Part shown: positions 17,819-26,290 of the stretch, piece by piece
How positions within the stretch are numbered: the stretch's first letter is position 1
Layout of the letters: every line of letters begins with the position of its first letter
From: Syntrophales bacterium
GTDB taxonomy: Bacteria > Desulfobacterota > Syntrophia > Syntrophales > UBA2210
Direction: 5' to 3'
Length of the DNA stretch: 64,000 nucleotides
Assembly: GCA_023230565.1 (NCBI GenBank)
Contig: JALNXD010000002.1
Span: forward strand, 62,001 to 126,000
Program-made: the position numbers and the translations under genes
Notes under the pieces: generated by a model
Databases searched by the model: none
What the model was told of the DNA's origin: nothing
What the model saw: only the letters and a program-made list of their open reading frames with translations

Positions 17819-18364
17819 CTATTTTTCAGGACCGCGGCCCGGCTCATTCATTTTTTTCTGAGCAATTCTTTTTTGCTCGTCCAGAATAATTTGTGTTGCC
17901 ATACGCGCCGTTTCTCCAACCAACGTCGAACACTTTTCGGGCATACCCGCTTTAAAGGCAGCTTCCATCTCTTTCGGATCGTAGAGATTAAAGAAACGGC
18001 CTACCATTTTTTTCTGAATATCTTCACATCGGCAGGTTCCATACTTTTCAACAAAGGCATCATGAAGCTTTTTCGACAACATGCACGCTTTCAGCTGTTT
18101 TGTGATATTATCGAATTCTTCCATGGATCTTCCGAAAAAATATCCGATGGCGAGTGTTCCTCCTGAAAGGGCTCCACAATGACCATCGCCGGTCAGTCCG
18201 ACCCCGTCGGCAAGGCCTGTTGCCGCCTTGAAAACTGTCGTATCTTCTACTCCCAGTGCCTCAAAAATTCCCGCAAGTGTGCACTGCGGACAGCCACCGC
18301 TTGCAAGTTCATGAGCTTTTGCACGATCAAAAGCTTTTTGCAGAACAGCTTCTTCTTTTTCCAT
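17819..18364 (-). CDS. C_GCAxxG_C_C family redox protein
   Basis: A 181-residue protein of the C_GCAxxG_C_C family. Cysteines occur in SGGCPQCTLAGIF, DGHCGALSGG and YGTCRCEDIQKK, the spacing that defines the family; the canonical GCAQ is varied as GCPQC. The family is presumed redox-active or metal-binding and is common in anaerobes. I prefer ATG 18364 (nine bases after AAGGAG) to ATG 18373, which touches the ribosome site. Its stop lies 20 bases upstream of nothing recognisable; it follows the M16 peptidase gene by 20 bases and is likely co-transcribed. Confidence 0.82.
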   Translation of the reverse strand: MEKEEAVLQKAFDRAKAHELASGGCPQCTLAGIFEALGVEDTTVFKAATGLADGVGLTGDGHCGALSGGTLAIGYFFGRSMEEFDNITKQLKACMLSKKLHDAFVEKYGTCRCEDIQKKMVGRFFNLYDPKEMEAAFKAGMPEKCSTLVGETARMATQIILDEQKRIAQKKMNEPGRGPEK

Positions 18365-18384
18365 CGAGTGCATCTCCTTTTTAA

Positions 18385-21297
18385 TTAAAGTACTGTAAAT
18401 GTTTTCAATTGCAGATTTTCTTTTTGCACTGCATCTTCTATAGCGCTTTTAGAACCTAAAATCTTTATTGAACCCCTTTTTCGTACTTCCTTGAGCACTT
18501 CTGCAAATTCACGGAAATGATCCGCAGTTGTGGCCAGCACTTCATCACGGACTTTCTGGCGTTCTTCATCATTTATTCCTGCAAGTGTTCTTGCCAATGA
18601 TGCATACCCCTTCGCATCGGGAAGCATGTAGGCATCCATATCGCCTATAGCGCCGATTATCGCTTTTGTCAATTCATCCTTATCTATCTTCAAATCCTCC
18701 AAAAAATGCACAGTCTCATCAAAAGATTTTAAGGTTAAAATCAGATTTGGATCCCGGTAAGAGAGAAAAGTTAATATACCGGTAAGCCGATCAAAGGAAC
18801 AGAAGGCTCCGTAGGCCCCCCCTTGAACTCTGATCCTTTCCCAGAGCCAGGTAGCTCGCAGATAGCGAGTAATCACATTTATCGATCCATTGTATGTATA
18901 CCCCAATTCGTAAAGATCGGCACCCTTTGCCACATAATTCACTTGTGAAGGCGTTATCATTCCTTCATTTTCAATGGTTTCCTCACGTTGCCAACTCTTC
19001 TTTAATTCATTCTTTTCCGGCACAGAATCAATAAATCGATTAATCTGAGGCAGTATTTCATCAAATCCTTCTCTGTCGACTGTTACATTGATAAGCATCA
19101 TTTTCTGATTCACAACAATGCGAAGCATTTCTTGAAGAATTTCATATACAGACCCCCATTCATCATCGATGGCTTTCACAAGTTTCCGCAAGAAAAAAAG
19201 ATAACTGATTCCTCCCATCTGCTCGGCCACCCAATCGGCTTCATTAAACTGGGACCGAAGACGCAGATTTACCACCTGATGACCGCCCGGGATCAGTTTC
19301 TGCTCCATTCTTGCTTTTTCTTCGAGCGCCATCTGCCTAAAGCGCTCCCGGTTTTCGAACCGGGGTTCAAGCACCAGATCCCTGATAATTTCGAGAACAT
19401 CTTGAACCTGATGAAGCATTCCTTTTCCTCTTAGAAACAGCTTTGCCACAATGTGATCGCTATCTTTGACGAGCGAAAGCAGAGGCGAAAGGTGAATGCC
19501 TCCCGTTTTTCTGCCGATCCTCTGAAAGATCTTTACGTAATCCTCTTTTTGAGTCCCCATTTCCAAAAGAGATCTGCTAAAGAGAGGAAGATAAGAAATA
19601 TATTCCTGCGGTATTGTGTGGATATCAAATCCTACATCGATATAGGCAATACCGTTTGTAAAAAGATCGTGATATAAAATCGACGCACCGGCATAATCGA
19701 TTCGCTGACATGGGATTGTCTTATTCTCCCTGTCAAGATCAGAAATCTCCAGTGATGGAATCGTCCTCAGTGCCTCAGGTGTATCAGGCGTTTCCTGCAT
19801 TTTTTTCAGTGTGCGGGTTTCCTGTAGTATCTTTTCGAGACTTTTGCCATCCAGATTCTTTTTAATCTTTTCAAGGGATTTTCTTTCTTCTTCTTCTTTC
19901 CTCTTCCTCAAGTCAGGATCAGGAGTAAGTACCACACTGCTTCTATGCTGATTATCAAGGAAATAAAAACGGATCAGTTTTTCAAAAAACGAGTGATCCG
20001 ATTTTATCTTTTCTTTAAGACTTTCAAGCGGCCTTTCGTAAGCAATCAGCGCCAGGGGGTCGCCTCCGTAAAGCCAGCTTGTCAGCGCCCTCAACATGAG
20101 AACCAGACCCCTCGGATAACTTCCCGTGTTTTGTTCTCTCAGGCTGAACTCCAGCGTGTTAATTGCAGCCTCTACAGCCTCCGCATCTATACCTTTTTCC
20201 GCAAGATCTGAAAGAGTTTGTATGATCAATTTTTCCACGGCGGACATATTTTTATACTCAACCCCTTTCATGCCCACCGAGAAAAACATCTGGCGCAACT
20301 CATCCTCAAGTCCTCCTCCGACAATGTCTTCACCAAGACCGGATTCTATCAGAGCCTTCCTGAGCGGTGATCCCGGCGTTCCAAGAAGGATATAGCTTAA
20401 GACGTTGAGTGCCATATTGGCATCCACAACTCGTGTCTCACCGAAGAGCCAGTTGAGAGTCATCATTCCCTTTGCATCGGCTTCACCTCCTGTTGCAAAA
20501 ATACGGTCCACCTTACGCGGCTGTTCGAATTCCGGTTGCAGCGGCACGAAAGAACTCACTTTCAATTCTTTGAAATCTTTCAAATATTCATTTATAACCT
20601 GCAGGCGTTTTTCAGGATCATCATCGCCGTAGAAGAAAATCCGGGAATTTGACGGGTGATAATAGCGCTGGTGAAATTCCTTGAATTCTTCGTAGGTAAG
20701 ATCGGGAATTTTTTCAGGATCTCCTCCCGAATCAAATCCATAGGTAATATCCGGAAAGAGCGATTGCTGAGATGCCTCGGAAAGAATATTGTCCGGCGAT
20801 GAATAGGCTCCTTTCATCTCGTTGTATACGACTCCAAGGTACTTGAGAGACTCCCCGATATCCTGAAGATCGAAATGCCAGCCTTCCTGTTTGAATATCT
20901 CCGGAGTTATACGGGGATAGAAAACGGCATCAAGATATACATCTATGAGATTATAGAAATCTTGCACGTTCTGACTTGCTACAGGATAGCAGGTGCGGTC
21001 GGGATACGTGAATGCATTGAGAAAGGTCTGCAAAGATCCCTTAAGAATTTCTACAAAAGGTTCTTTGACGGGATATTTTCTGGATCCGCAAAGAACAGAA
21101 TGCTCGAGTATATGGGCAACACCGGTGGAATCCGAGGGAGGAGTCCGGAAAGTGATGCCGAATACTTTATTTTCATCATTATTTATCAGAGACAAAAGCT
21201 CGGCTTTCGTTTTCATGTGCCTGTACATCCGGGCTACTGTTTTTAATTCTTCAATTCGCCTCTCAAAGATGAGTTCAAAACCGTATATTTCATTCAT
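18385..21297 (-). CDS. M16 family metallopeptidase, presequence-protease (PreP/Cym1) type
   Basis: A 970-residue zinc peptidase of the PreP group: a single chain holding two M16 halves that close around peptide substrates. The inverted zinc motif HILEH (H62, E65, H66) sits in AHILEHSVLCGS, with the distal Glu region in NEMKGAYSS and the family motif KYPVKEPF. The C-terminal half carries GGAYGAFCSFDRLTG and FLSYRDPN, typical of M16 C domains. No signal peptide, so probably cytoplasmic degradation of peptides. ATG 21297 follows AAGGA at good distance. Confidence 0.9.
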   Translation of the reverse strand: MNEIYGFELIFERRIEELKTVARMYRHMKTKAELLSLINNDENKVFGITFRTPPSDSTGVAHILEHSVLCGSRKYPVKEPFVEILKGSLQTFLNAFTYPDRTCYPVASQNVQDFYNLIDVYLDAVFYPRITPEIFKQEGWHFDLQDIGESLKYLGVVYNEMKGAYSSPDNILSEASQQSLFPDITYGFDSGGDPEKIPDLTYEEFKEFHQRYYHPSNSRIFFYGDDDPEKRLQVINEYLKDFKELKVSSFVPLQPEFEQPRKVDRIFATGGEADAKGMMTLNWLFGETRVVDANMALNVLSYILLGTPGSPLRKALIESGLGEDIVGGGLEDELRQMFFSVGMKGVEYKNMSAVEKLIIQTLSDLAEKGIDAEAVEAAINTLEFSLREQNTGSYPRGLVLMLRALTSWLYGGDPLALIAYERPLESLKEKIKSDHSFFEKLIRFYFLDNQHRSSVVLTPDPDLRKRKEEEERKSLEKIKKNLDGKSLEKILQETRTLKKMQETPDTPEALRTIPSLEISDLDRENKTIPCQRIDYAGASILYHDLFTNGIAYIDVGFDIHTIPQEYISYLPLFSRSLLEMGTQKEDYVKIFQRIGRKTGGIHLSPLLSLVKDSDHIVAKLFLRGKGMLHQVQDVLEIIRDLVLEPRFENRERFRQMALEEKARMEQKLIPGGHQVVNLRLRSQFNEADWVAEQMGGISYLFFLRKLVKAIDDEWGSVYEILQEMLRIVVNQKMMLINVTVDREGFDEILPQINRFIDSVPEKNELKKSWQREETIENEGMITPSQVNYVAKGADLYELGYTYNGSINVITRYLRATWLWERIRVQGGAYGAFCSFDRLTGILTFLSYRDPNLILTLKSFDETVHFLEDLKIDKDELTKAIIGAIGDMDAYMLPDAKGYASLARTLAGINDEERQKVRDEVLATTADHFREFAEVLKEVRKRGSIKILGSKSAIEDAVQKENLQLKTFTVL

Positions 21298-21481
21298 ATA
21301 TCATTCCTTTCTTACTCAAACTAATACTTGATTTTGCCCTCTCCTTCAACTTTTTCTTGAAAATTTCCCTTCTTAATCTCGTTTATCACTCCATCGAAAA
21401 GATCGCTATATCGAAAAGATTGACATGAAAAGGTTCAGCCGGTAACATGCCGATCAGAATTGAAGGAAGGCATCCATAACT

Positions 21482-22231
21482 ATGATTGCTGATGAATATG
21501 AAAAGGCCAAAGTAACCGCCCAGGAAATTGCAGCCACTTTCGAACCACCTCTTTTCTATCGTGAAAAAAAGATCGAATGTGTGCAGTCCGGCAATACGTT
21601 TGAAGAAAATCATACAGCGCAGGCATGTCTCTTGATTCTGAAGGATAAAAAGGCCTCCTACGGCCACGGATTGTCACATGCAGTAAAAGTGGCCGTCGAT
21701 GCCGGGGCCATAATAATAGTGGAAGGATTCAGTAAATACAGATCGCAGGATGCCAAGAGGCTTCTTTTTCTCGCCCACATAGCCGGAGTTCTCCATGATA
21801 TTGAGCGATCGAGTCCGAATCATGCTCAGAAGGGCTCAATGGAAGCAGAAAAAATTCTGCTCCGCTTCGATTTAAGCCCGGCTGAAATAGAAGCTGTAAC
21901 GGGGGCGATAAGAAACCATGAGGCCTTCCAGCCTTACACAATGATGAAAGATCCCGCTGCGCAACTCCTTTCAGATGCGCTTTACGATGCCGATAAATTT
22001 CGATGGGGACCAGATAATTACACCGAAATGATATGGGATATCCTGGCACCTCGAAAAGTTCCTGTGGCGAAACTGATGGAAAGATTTCTCCCCGGGCTGG
22101 AAGGGATTAAAAAAATCAGAGATACTTTCCGTACGGAAACCGGGAAAAAGTATGGACCGGACTTTATTGACAGGGGAATCGAAATAGGGCTTGAACTTTA
22201 TAAGCGTCTTGGCGGCACTCTCGCAGTCTGA
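21482..22231 (+). CDS. HD-domain phosphohydrolase
   Basis: A 249-residue HD-superfamily protein. The metal-binding set is visible as SHAVKVAVDAG (His), AGVLHDIER (HD), IRNHEA (His) and ALYDADKFRW (Asp). Such enzymes hydrolyse nucleotides or phosphate esters; the particular substrate is not evident. It is divergent from the M16 peptidase gene, with 184 bases between them. Confidence 0.82.
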   Translation: MIADEYEKAKVTAQEIAATFEPPLFYREKKIECVQSGNTFEENHTAQACLLILKDKKASYGHGLSHAVKVAVDAGAIIIVEGFSKYRSQDAKRLLFLAHIAGVLHDIERSSPNHAQKGSMEAEKILLRFDLSPAEIEAVTGAIRNHEAFQPYTMMKDPAAQLLSDALYDADKFRWGPDNYTEMIWDILAPRKVPVAKLMERFLPGLEGIKKIRDTFRTETGKKYGPDFIDRGIEIGLELYKRLGGTLAV

Positions 22232-22334
22232 CCGCTGAAGGGCTTTGAGCCGGATTATCGCAGCTTCATTTTATTGGACTTCCGGATGTCTTAAGGGATA
22301 GTATAAAAAAAAGTATCTTATAATGGAGAAAAAA

Positions 22335-22790
22335 ATGTTGACTGCTCGCGACATAATGACCAAAGAAGTAATAACTGTTTCACCCGATACAGAAATAGTG
22401 GAAGCTGCCAGACTTCTTTTGAGTAATCACCTAAACGGCCTTCCGGTTGTTGACGAGAATGGAAAGCTTGCCGGCATCATCTGCCAGGAAGATCTTGTGG
22501 TACAGCAAAAAAAAATTCCACTGCCTTCGTTTTTTACTGTTTTAGACGGTCTTATTCCTCTCAAGTCTCAAAAATCCATAGAACAGGAAATAGAGAAAAT
22601 TTCCGCAGCCACTGTAAAACAGGCAATGACAAAAAACCCCGTCACAATTGAACCGGAGACAGAGATCGAAGATATCGCTACCCTTATGGTCTCAAAAAAT
22701 ATTCATACTCTTCCGGTACTAGAAAAAGGGAAACTTGCAGGAATTGTAGGCAAAGAGGATGTGCTTCGGACAATCATGCCTTCCGGTTAA
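22335..22790 (+). CDS. Tandem CBS-domain protein
   Basis: A 151-residue protein made only of two CBS domains (residues ~1-60 and ~95-150), each with the DIMTKEVITVSPDTEI / AMTKNPVTIEPETEI type motif, and a linker between. CBS pairs bind adenine nucleotides and regulate partner proteins. ATG 22335 is six bases after GGAG; ATG 22323 is also possible. The 3' end overlaps the convergent NUDIX gene by 17 bases. Confidence 0.88.
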   Translation: MLTARDIMTKEVITVSPDTEIVEAARLLLSNHLNGLPVVDENGKLAGIICQEDLVVQQKKIPLPSFFTVLDGLIPLKSQKSIEQEIEKISAATVKQAMTKNPVTIEPETEIEDIATLMVSKNIHTLPVLEKGKLAGIVGKEDVLRTIMPSG

Positions 22791-23337
22791 CTCGCACCGC
22801 AGAGGTATTTCCGGCCATTTCGATCCAGGTATCGAGAGTTCCTGCTGAGATACGGGACTGCAGTTTTTTACAAACGAGAAGATCGGTTGGAAAAGCCATA
22901 TTTTCGGGGATTTGATCTATAGGAAAAAAACCGGCTGCACTTGCATCTGATCCCGCCCGAAGGATACCTCCTGCATATTCGCCCCAAAACCAGATTCCCA
23001 CAGTTTGCCTGTCACGGTCGTGAAAATTGGAGTGGACAGCAAATACGGGACCGACCGTAACGGCAAGACCGGTTTCTTCCTCGAATTCTCTGGCAGCCGA
23101 AGCACGGACGTCTTCATCCCATTCAACATGGCCACACGGAATGCACCACATTCCTTCATAAGAGCCAACACGTTTGACAAGAAGAAGTTTGTTGCCATCC
23201 ATGTATATAACTGCAACTCCGACCGTTGGATTGCGATACTGGACTGTGTTGCATCGAATGCAGTATGCTCTTGTCCTATCTCCTATCTTTCGAAATTCAA
23301 GTTTTGCCCCGCAGGCGGAACAAAAAAACAATTTCAT
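22774..23337 (-). CDS. NUDIX hydrolase with N-terminal zinc ribbon
   Basis: A 187-residue protein. Residues 1-35 form a zinc ribbon (FCSACG ... YCIRC), and a NUDIX box follows near residues 67-90: G-x5-E-x7-REFEEETGL. This zinc-ribbon/NUDIX layout is that of NudC-like and ADP-ribose/NADH pyrophosphatase relatives. It should hydrolyse a nucleoside diphosphate linked compound. Convergent and overlapping with the CBS gene. Confidence 0.85.
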   Translation of the reverse strand: MKLFFCSACGAKLEFRKIGDRTRAYCIRCNTVQYRNPTVGVAVIYMDGNKLLLVKRVGSYEGMWCIPCGHVEWDEDVRASAAREFEEETGLAVTVGPVFAVHSNFHDRDRQTVGIWFWGEYAGGILRAGSDASAAGFFPIDQIPENMAFPTDLLVCKKLQSRISAGTLDTWIEMAGNTSAVRVNRKA

Positions 23338-23517
23338 TGAAATCTCCCTGTGGCCTGGATTCTTTTTTTATTCACGTCTCATGCCCCTGAACGGAGAATG
23401 AATAAGTTATCGCATCACCCGTTTACTTAACTGCCTTCCTGGTACATCCTTTCGTATAGTAGGAAAAAACGAACAGGCCTGTCAAAAGAAAAGATATTTG
23501 AATCGCAACTGATTTTC

Positions 23518-23546
23518 TTGACAAAATGAAATCTCTCATATATGCG
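23518..23546 (+). promoter_or_regulatory. Possible promoter of the glutaredoxin-like gene
   Basis: A perfect TTGACA (23518-23523) is followed after 17 bases by TATGCG (23541-23546), a weak -10. Transcription would begin just ahead of the AGGAG ribosome site at 23560. Confidence 0.35.
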
Positions 23547-23569
23547 GAATGGTCGGCACAGGAGTGATA

Positions 23570-24241
23570 ATGAAAATAGATGAAGCAACCATAGAATCAA
23601 TAAAAAATATTTTTGAAAAACAACTTGTTAATCCGATAGAATGCCTTCTTTTTACCTCTGACATGCTCACAGGAAGTTGCGATAACAGGAGCTATAATGA
23701 ATTCGCTAAAGAACTTCTCGAAACCTTTTCGGAACTGAATCACAAAATTTCGATTACCCATTTAGATCTTGCCGATACAGAAGGACAAAAGAGAGGACTT
23801 GTTATTTCTCCAACAATACTGCTGGGCGCCGGGGGACACTGCAGGATTCAGTACTGGGGCGCACCCACAGGACATCAAAGCGGACCATTTATTGAAGCTA
23901 TGCTAACGGCTTCCAAGACGCATACACCATTGAGCGATCGATCCAAAAAAAGCTTACGGAGGCTTGATCATGAGATTCTTATCGAATGTTTTGTTTCTCC
24001 CGATTGTCCTTACTGCCCCGGAGCCGTCCGCCTTACAAACCATGCAGCCCTTGAATGCCGCTACATTACATCCAGAATCATTGACATTACTCAATCCATG
24101 AATGTGGCGCTCTTATATCAAGTATCGTCTACACCGCACCTTGTGATCAATGAAGACCCTGAAATTTCGATTTCAGGTGCGCCTGATGAAGAAATGCTGC
24201 TCGAGAAAATACTTTTTGAAAAAGATCCCTCTCCCTCCTGA
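23570..24241 (+). CDS. Glutaredoxin-like protein with two thioredoxin folds (PDO-like)
   Basis: A 223-residue cytoplasmic protein resembling protein disulfide oxidoreductases with two tandem thioredoxin folds. The C-terminal fold has the active site CPYC in FVSPDCPYCPGAV. The N-terminal fold has lost a CxxC: the equivalent position reads MLTGSCDNRSY with a single Cys. ATG 23570 is five bases after AGGAG. Likely acts in thiol-disulfide exchange in the cytoplasm. Confidence 0.8.
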   Translation: MKIDEATIESIKNIFEKQLVNPIECLLFTSDMLTGSCDNRSYNEFAKELLETFSELNHKISITHLDLADTEGQKRGLVISPTILLGAGGHCRIQYWGAPTGHQSGPFIEAMLTASKTHTPLSDRSKKSLRRLDHEILIECFVSPDCPYCPGAVRLTNHAALECRYITSRIIDITQSMNVALLYQVSSTPHLVINEDPEISISGAPDEEMLLEKILFEKDPSPS

Positions 24242-24440
24242 TACTCCGATCACCGCAGGGACAGCTTCGCGAAACGATGCATATCGGAACATTCTTAACC
24301 GGGCAAAATTTCATGTCTCTAAATGACATAGCGCTATAAATGAGCATTGCGTATGCTTTACGTATTTTAAATGACATAATCGGCATGAGGATCCAAGTTA
24401 AGTAACTATGCAAAAGCTTCAGTTACTTCCCGGAATGGTT

Positions 24441-24928
24441 TCAGCGGACTACTTCAGGAGGGATGCCGTCGATTAGTCCTATCGTTACTACCCCCCAAAA
24501 GCCGGCGAGAATGGCCTCTGCGGCATCATGTCTCAACGAAGTCGGTTGACGTGCCCCGGACCCCATTCGATAACCCGCCGGGCTAATACCACCGCACTTT
24601 TCTTTGCTGCTTCTCCACTTCTTCGATATCGGGGTATCAAAAGAAGGTCCCGCCATTTTTCAGCGGATATCTGGATTACCGTAATTTCTTTTTTATATGC
24701 TTCTACTGTCCATAAATCCGCCACTTCACCTCCTCCTTCAAGGATAAGCCAACGCACATCCTTCATCTCTTTCATCATCCCCTTAATGCCGCGCTTTAGA
24801 CGTAACACAGCTCCAAAATTTTGAGACCGGTACCATCTGAGGCGACCATCATACCCATAGAGGGCAAAACCGGTCTTTATGCCACAGTCAACTGCAAGCA
24901 ATGATCCCACACACAAACAACCTTTCAA
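24441..24928 (-). pseudogene. RuvC/RNase H-fold-like protein, frameshifted
   Basis: Two overlapping minus-strand frames together make one protein. The first (24533-24928, starting at TTG 24928 or better GTG 24910) begins LLAVDCGIKTGFALYG, a RuvC-like first strand with a catalytic-type Asp, continues with LILEGGGEVADLW and ends HVNRLR-stop. The second frame (to 24441) supplies LRHDAAEAILAGFWGV, the expected C-terminal Asp-bearing helix. A one-base shift near 24540 would join them. No slippery heptamer is seen there, so this is a real frameshift mutation or a sequence error rather than programmed shifting. It lies 57 bases downstream of mrfB and may belong to that operon. Confidence 0.6.
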
Positions 24929-24985
24929 CCGGCCGGATGTCAGTATTCCAGTATTTGCCGCTTTACAAATTTCCCGACTGCTTTT

Positions 24986-26290
24986 TTATTGCCGCGCTCT
25001 TCTCAACTTTCTCAAAAGTCGATTATGCCGGTGAACAAGAATTTTGCAGAGTTCCGATGATTCTTCCGCATATTGAAGCGCCTGCTTTACAAGACTCGTT
25101 GCTCTTTCCAATTCGTCCGCCCTGTGTTCGCACCATTTGGCCATTTCCGTGAGGGCAAAAAAATCACCGGGATTTTTATCGATCATTTCTTCCCACATCG
25201 CCACTGCTCTTTTCCACTGTCCGCATCGCTTGTAAAGAAGCGACAAGATTTTTTTCGCTTCAAATGAAAAACGCCCGCAACCTTTATCTGCCGTGGCTTT
25301 CAGTATTATCATTGCCGAATCCAGTTCTCCCCTTTCGATCAGAAGCCGCGATGCCGCAATAAGATCGGCGTCATTGCTTTCATCCCGGCAGAAAGCGGGA
25401 TCGACAAGTTCCGCAAGATGCACCGCCAGTACCGCCATAGAGATTATGTCCAGACGGTTATGAAGAAACACATCTTCCAAAACAGCGGCATCTTTCCTTC
25501 CAAGCCAGTCGAAATACCGCCCTGGAATTTCATATCCCGGAATATCTCCCCGCCGTCGAAAATCGAGAATCTGCTCTTCCAATGTCACCAGTCTGCTGTT
25601 TTCAAGTCGATGTCCTAAAAGGCGCCGGGAAGGAAAAAGAAGGTCCAGATGAGGAAGACCGATAAAAGGGTCTCGCTGTCGATTCAGGATGAAGCGGGTG
25701 CTGAGGAGCCCTATATCGAAAGCCTTGCCGTTGAAGGTTATCAGAAACTCCCGTTTTGCTGCAGTCTCCCGTAAAAAGACCAATGCTGCTGTTTCTTCAG
25801 AAAAATCCCTGAGAAAGATCTGTTCTGTAACAAATGACCCATTTTCCCACCAGCCGAGGCCTATAAGAAAAGCCGTTGTTCCCGTTCCTCCGGACAAGCC
25901 GGTCGTTTCAGTATCGATAAAAAGCCCTCGTTCCAAATCTGACCGGGCAATCCTTTCATCCGCGGCAAGCAGCGCCGCATGATTCATGTTGAGCCCGCCG
26001 ATTTCGCTTATTGTGCGACATCCATGGCTGTCCGAACCCTCAGCGACTGATCTTGAAACATAAAATGTGCCGTAATCGTTGCAAATTTCCGAACCATGGA
26101 TCACATCTTCAAGAACTCGAGTAACGGCATACCGATTTTGGCATTTGTAAGCCGAAGACCGGGGCTTGCGAGCCATAATGGCATCTATCCGCCGACGGAG
26201 CGTAAGAATCTCTTCGCGTATCTCGGTTTTTTCTCTTTTTTCTGCTTCACCGGTGAGACGGTTCAGCCGATCTCTCACATTCATGATCAC
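24986..26290 (-). CDS. mrfB: MrfB/YprB-like 3'-5' exonuclease with C-terminal TPR region
   Basis: A 434-residue protein with a DEDD-type RNase H-fold exonuclease domain at about residues 120-295: D126/E128 in FIDTETTG, D192 in FNGKAFDIGLL and D281 in HNRLDIISM. Residues ~310-430 are helical repeats. It matches the YprB family; in Bacillus subtilis YprB (MrfB) acts with the helicase YprA (MrfA) in repair of mitomycin C adducts. Here the GTG at 26290 overlaps the helicase stop (GTGA), supporting co-translation; ATG 26284 is an alternative. A repair role here is inferred from the pairing. Confidence 0.85.
   Translation of the reverse strand: MIMNVRDRLNRLTGEAEKREKTEIREEILTLRRRIDAIMARKPRSSAYKCQNRYAVTRVLEDVIHGSEICNDYGTFYVSRSVAEGSDSHGCRTISEIGGLNMNHAALLAADERIARSDLERGLFIDTETTGLSGGTGTTAFLIGLGWWENGSFVTEQIFLRDFSEETAALVFLRETAAKREFLITFNGKAFDIGLLSTRFILNRQRDPFIGLPHLDLLFPSRRLLGHRLENSRLVTLEEQILDFRRRGDIPGYEIPGRYFDWLGRKDAAVLEDVFLHNRLDIISMAVLAVHLAELVDPAFCRDESNDADLIAASRLLIERGELDSAMIILKATADKGCGRFSFEAKKILSLLYKRCGQWKRAVAMWEEMIDKNPGDFFALTEMAKWCEHRADELERATSLVKQALQYAEESSELCKILVHRHNRLLRKLRRARQ

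Noticed and set aside
24400..24428. Inverted repeat AAGTAACT/AGTTACTT as a terminator of the RuvC-like gene
   Set aside because: Short AT-rich arms, 13-base loop and no T run; too weak to call.
24533..24560. Programmed frameshift in the RuvC-like gene
   Set aside because: No slippery heptamer, no upstream Shine-Dalgarno-like stimulator and no downstream structure seen; mutation or sequencing error is simpler.
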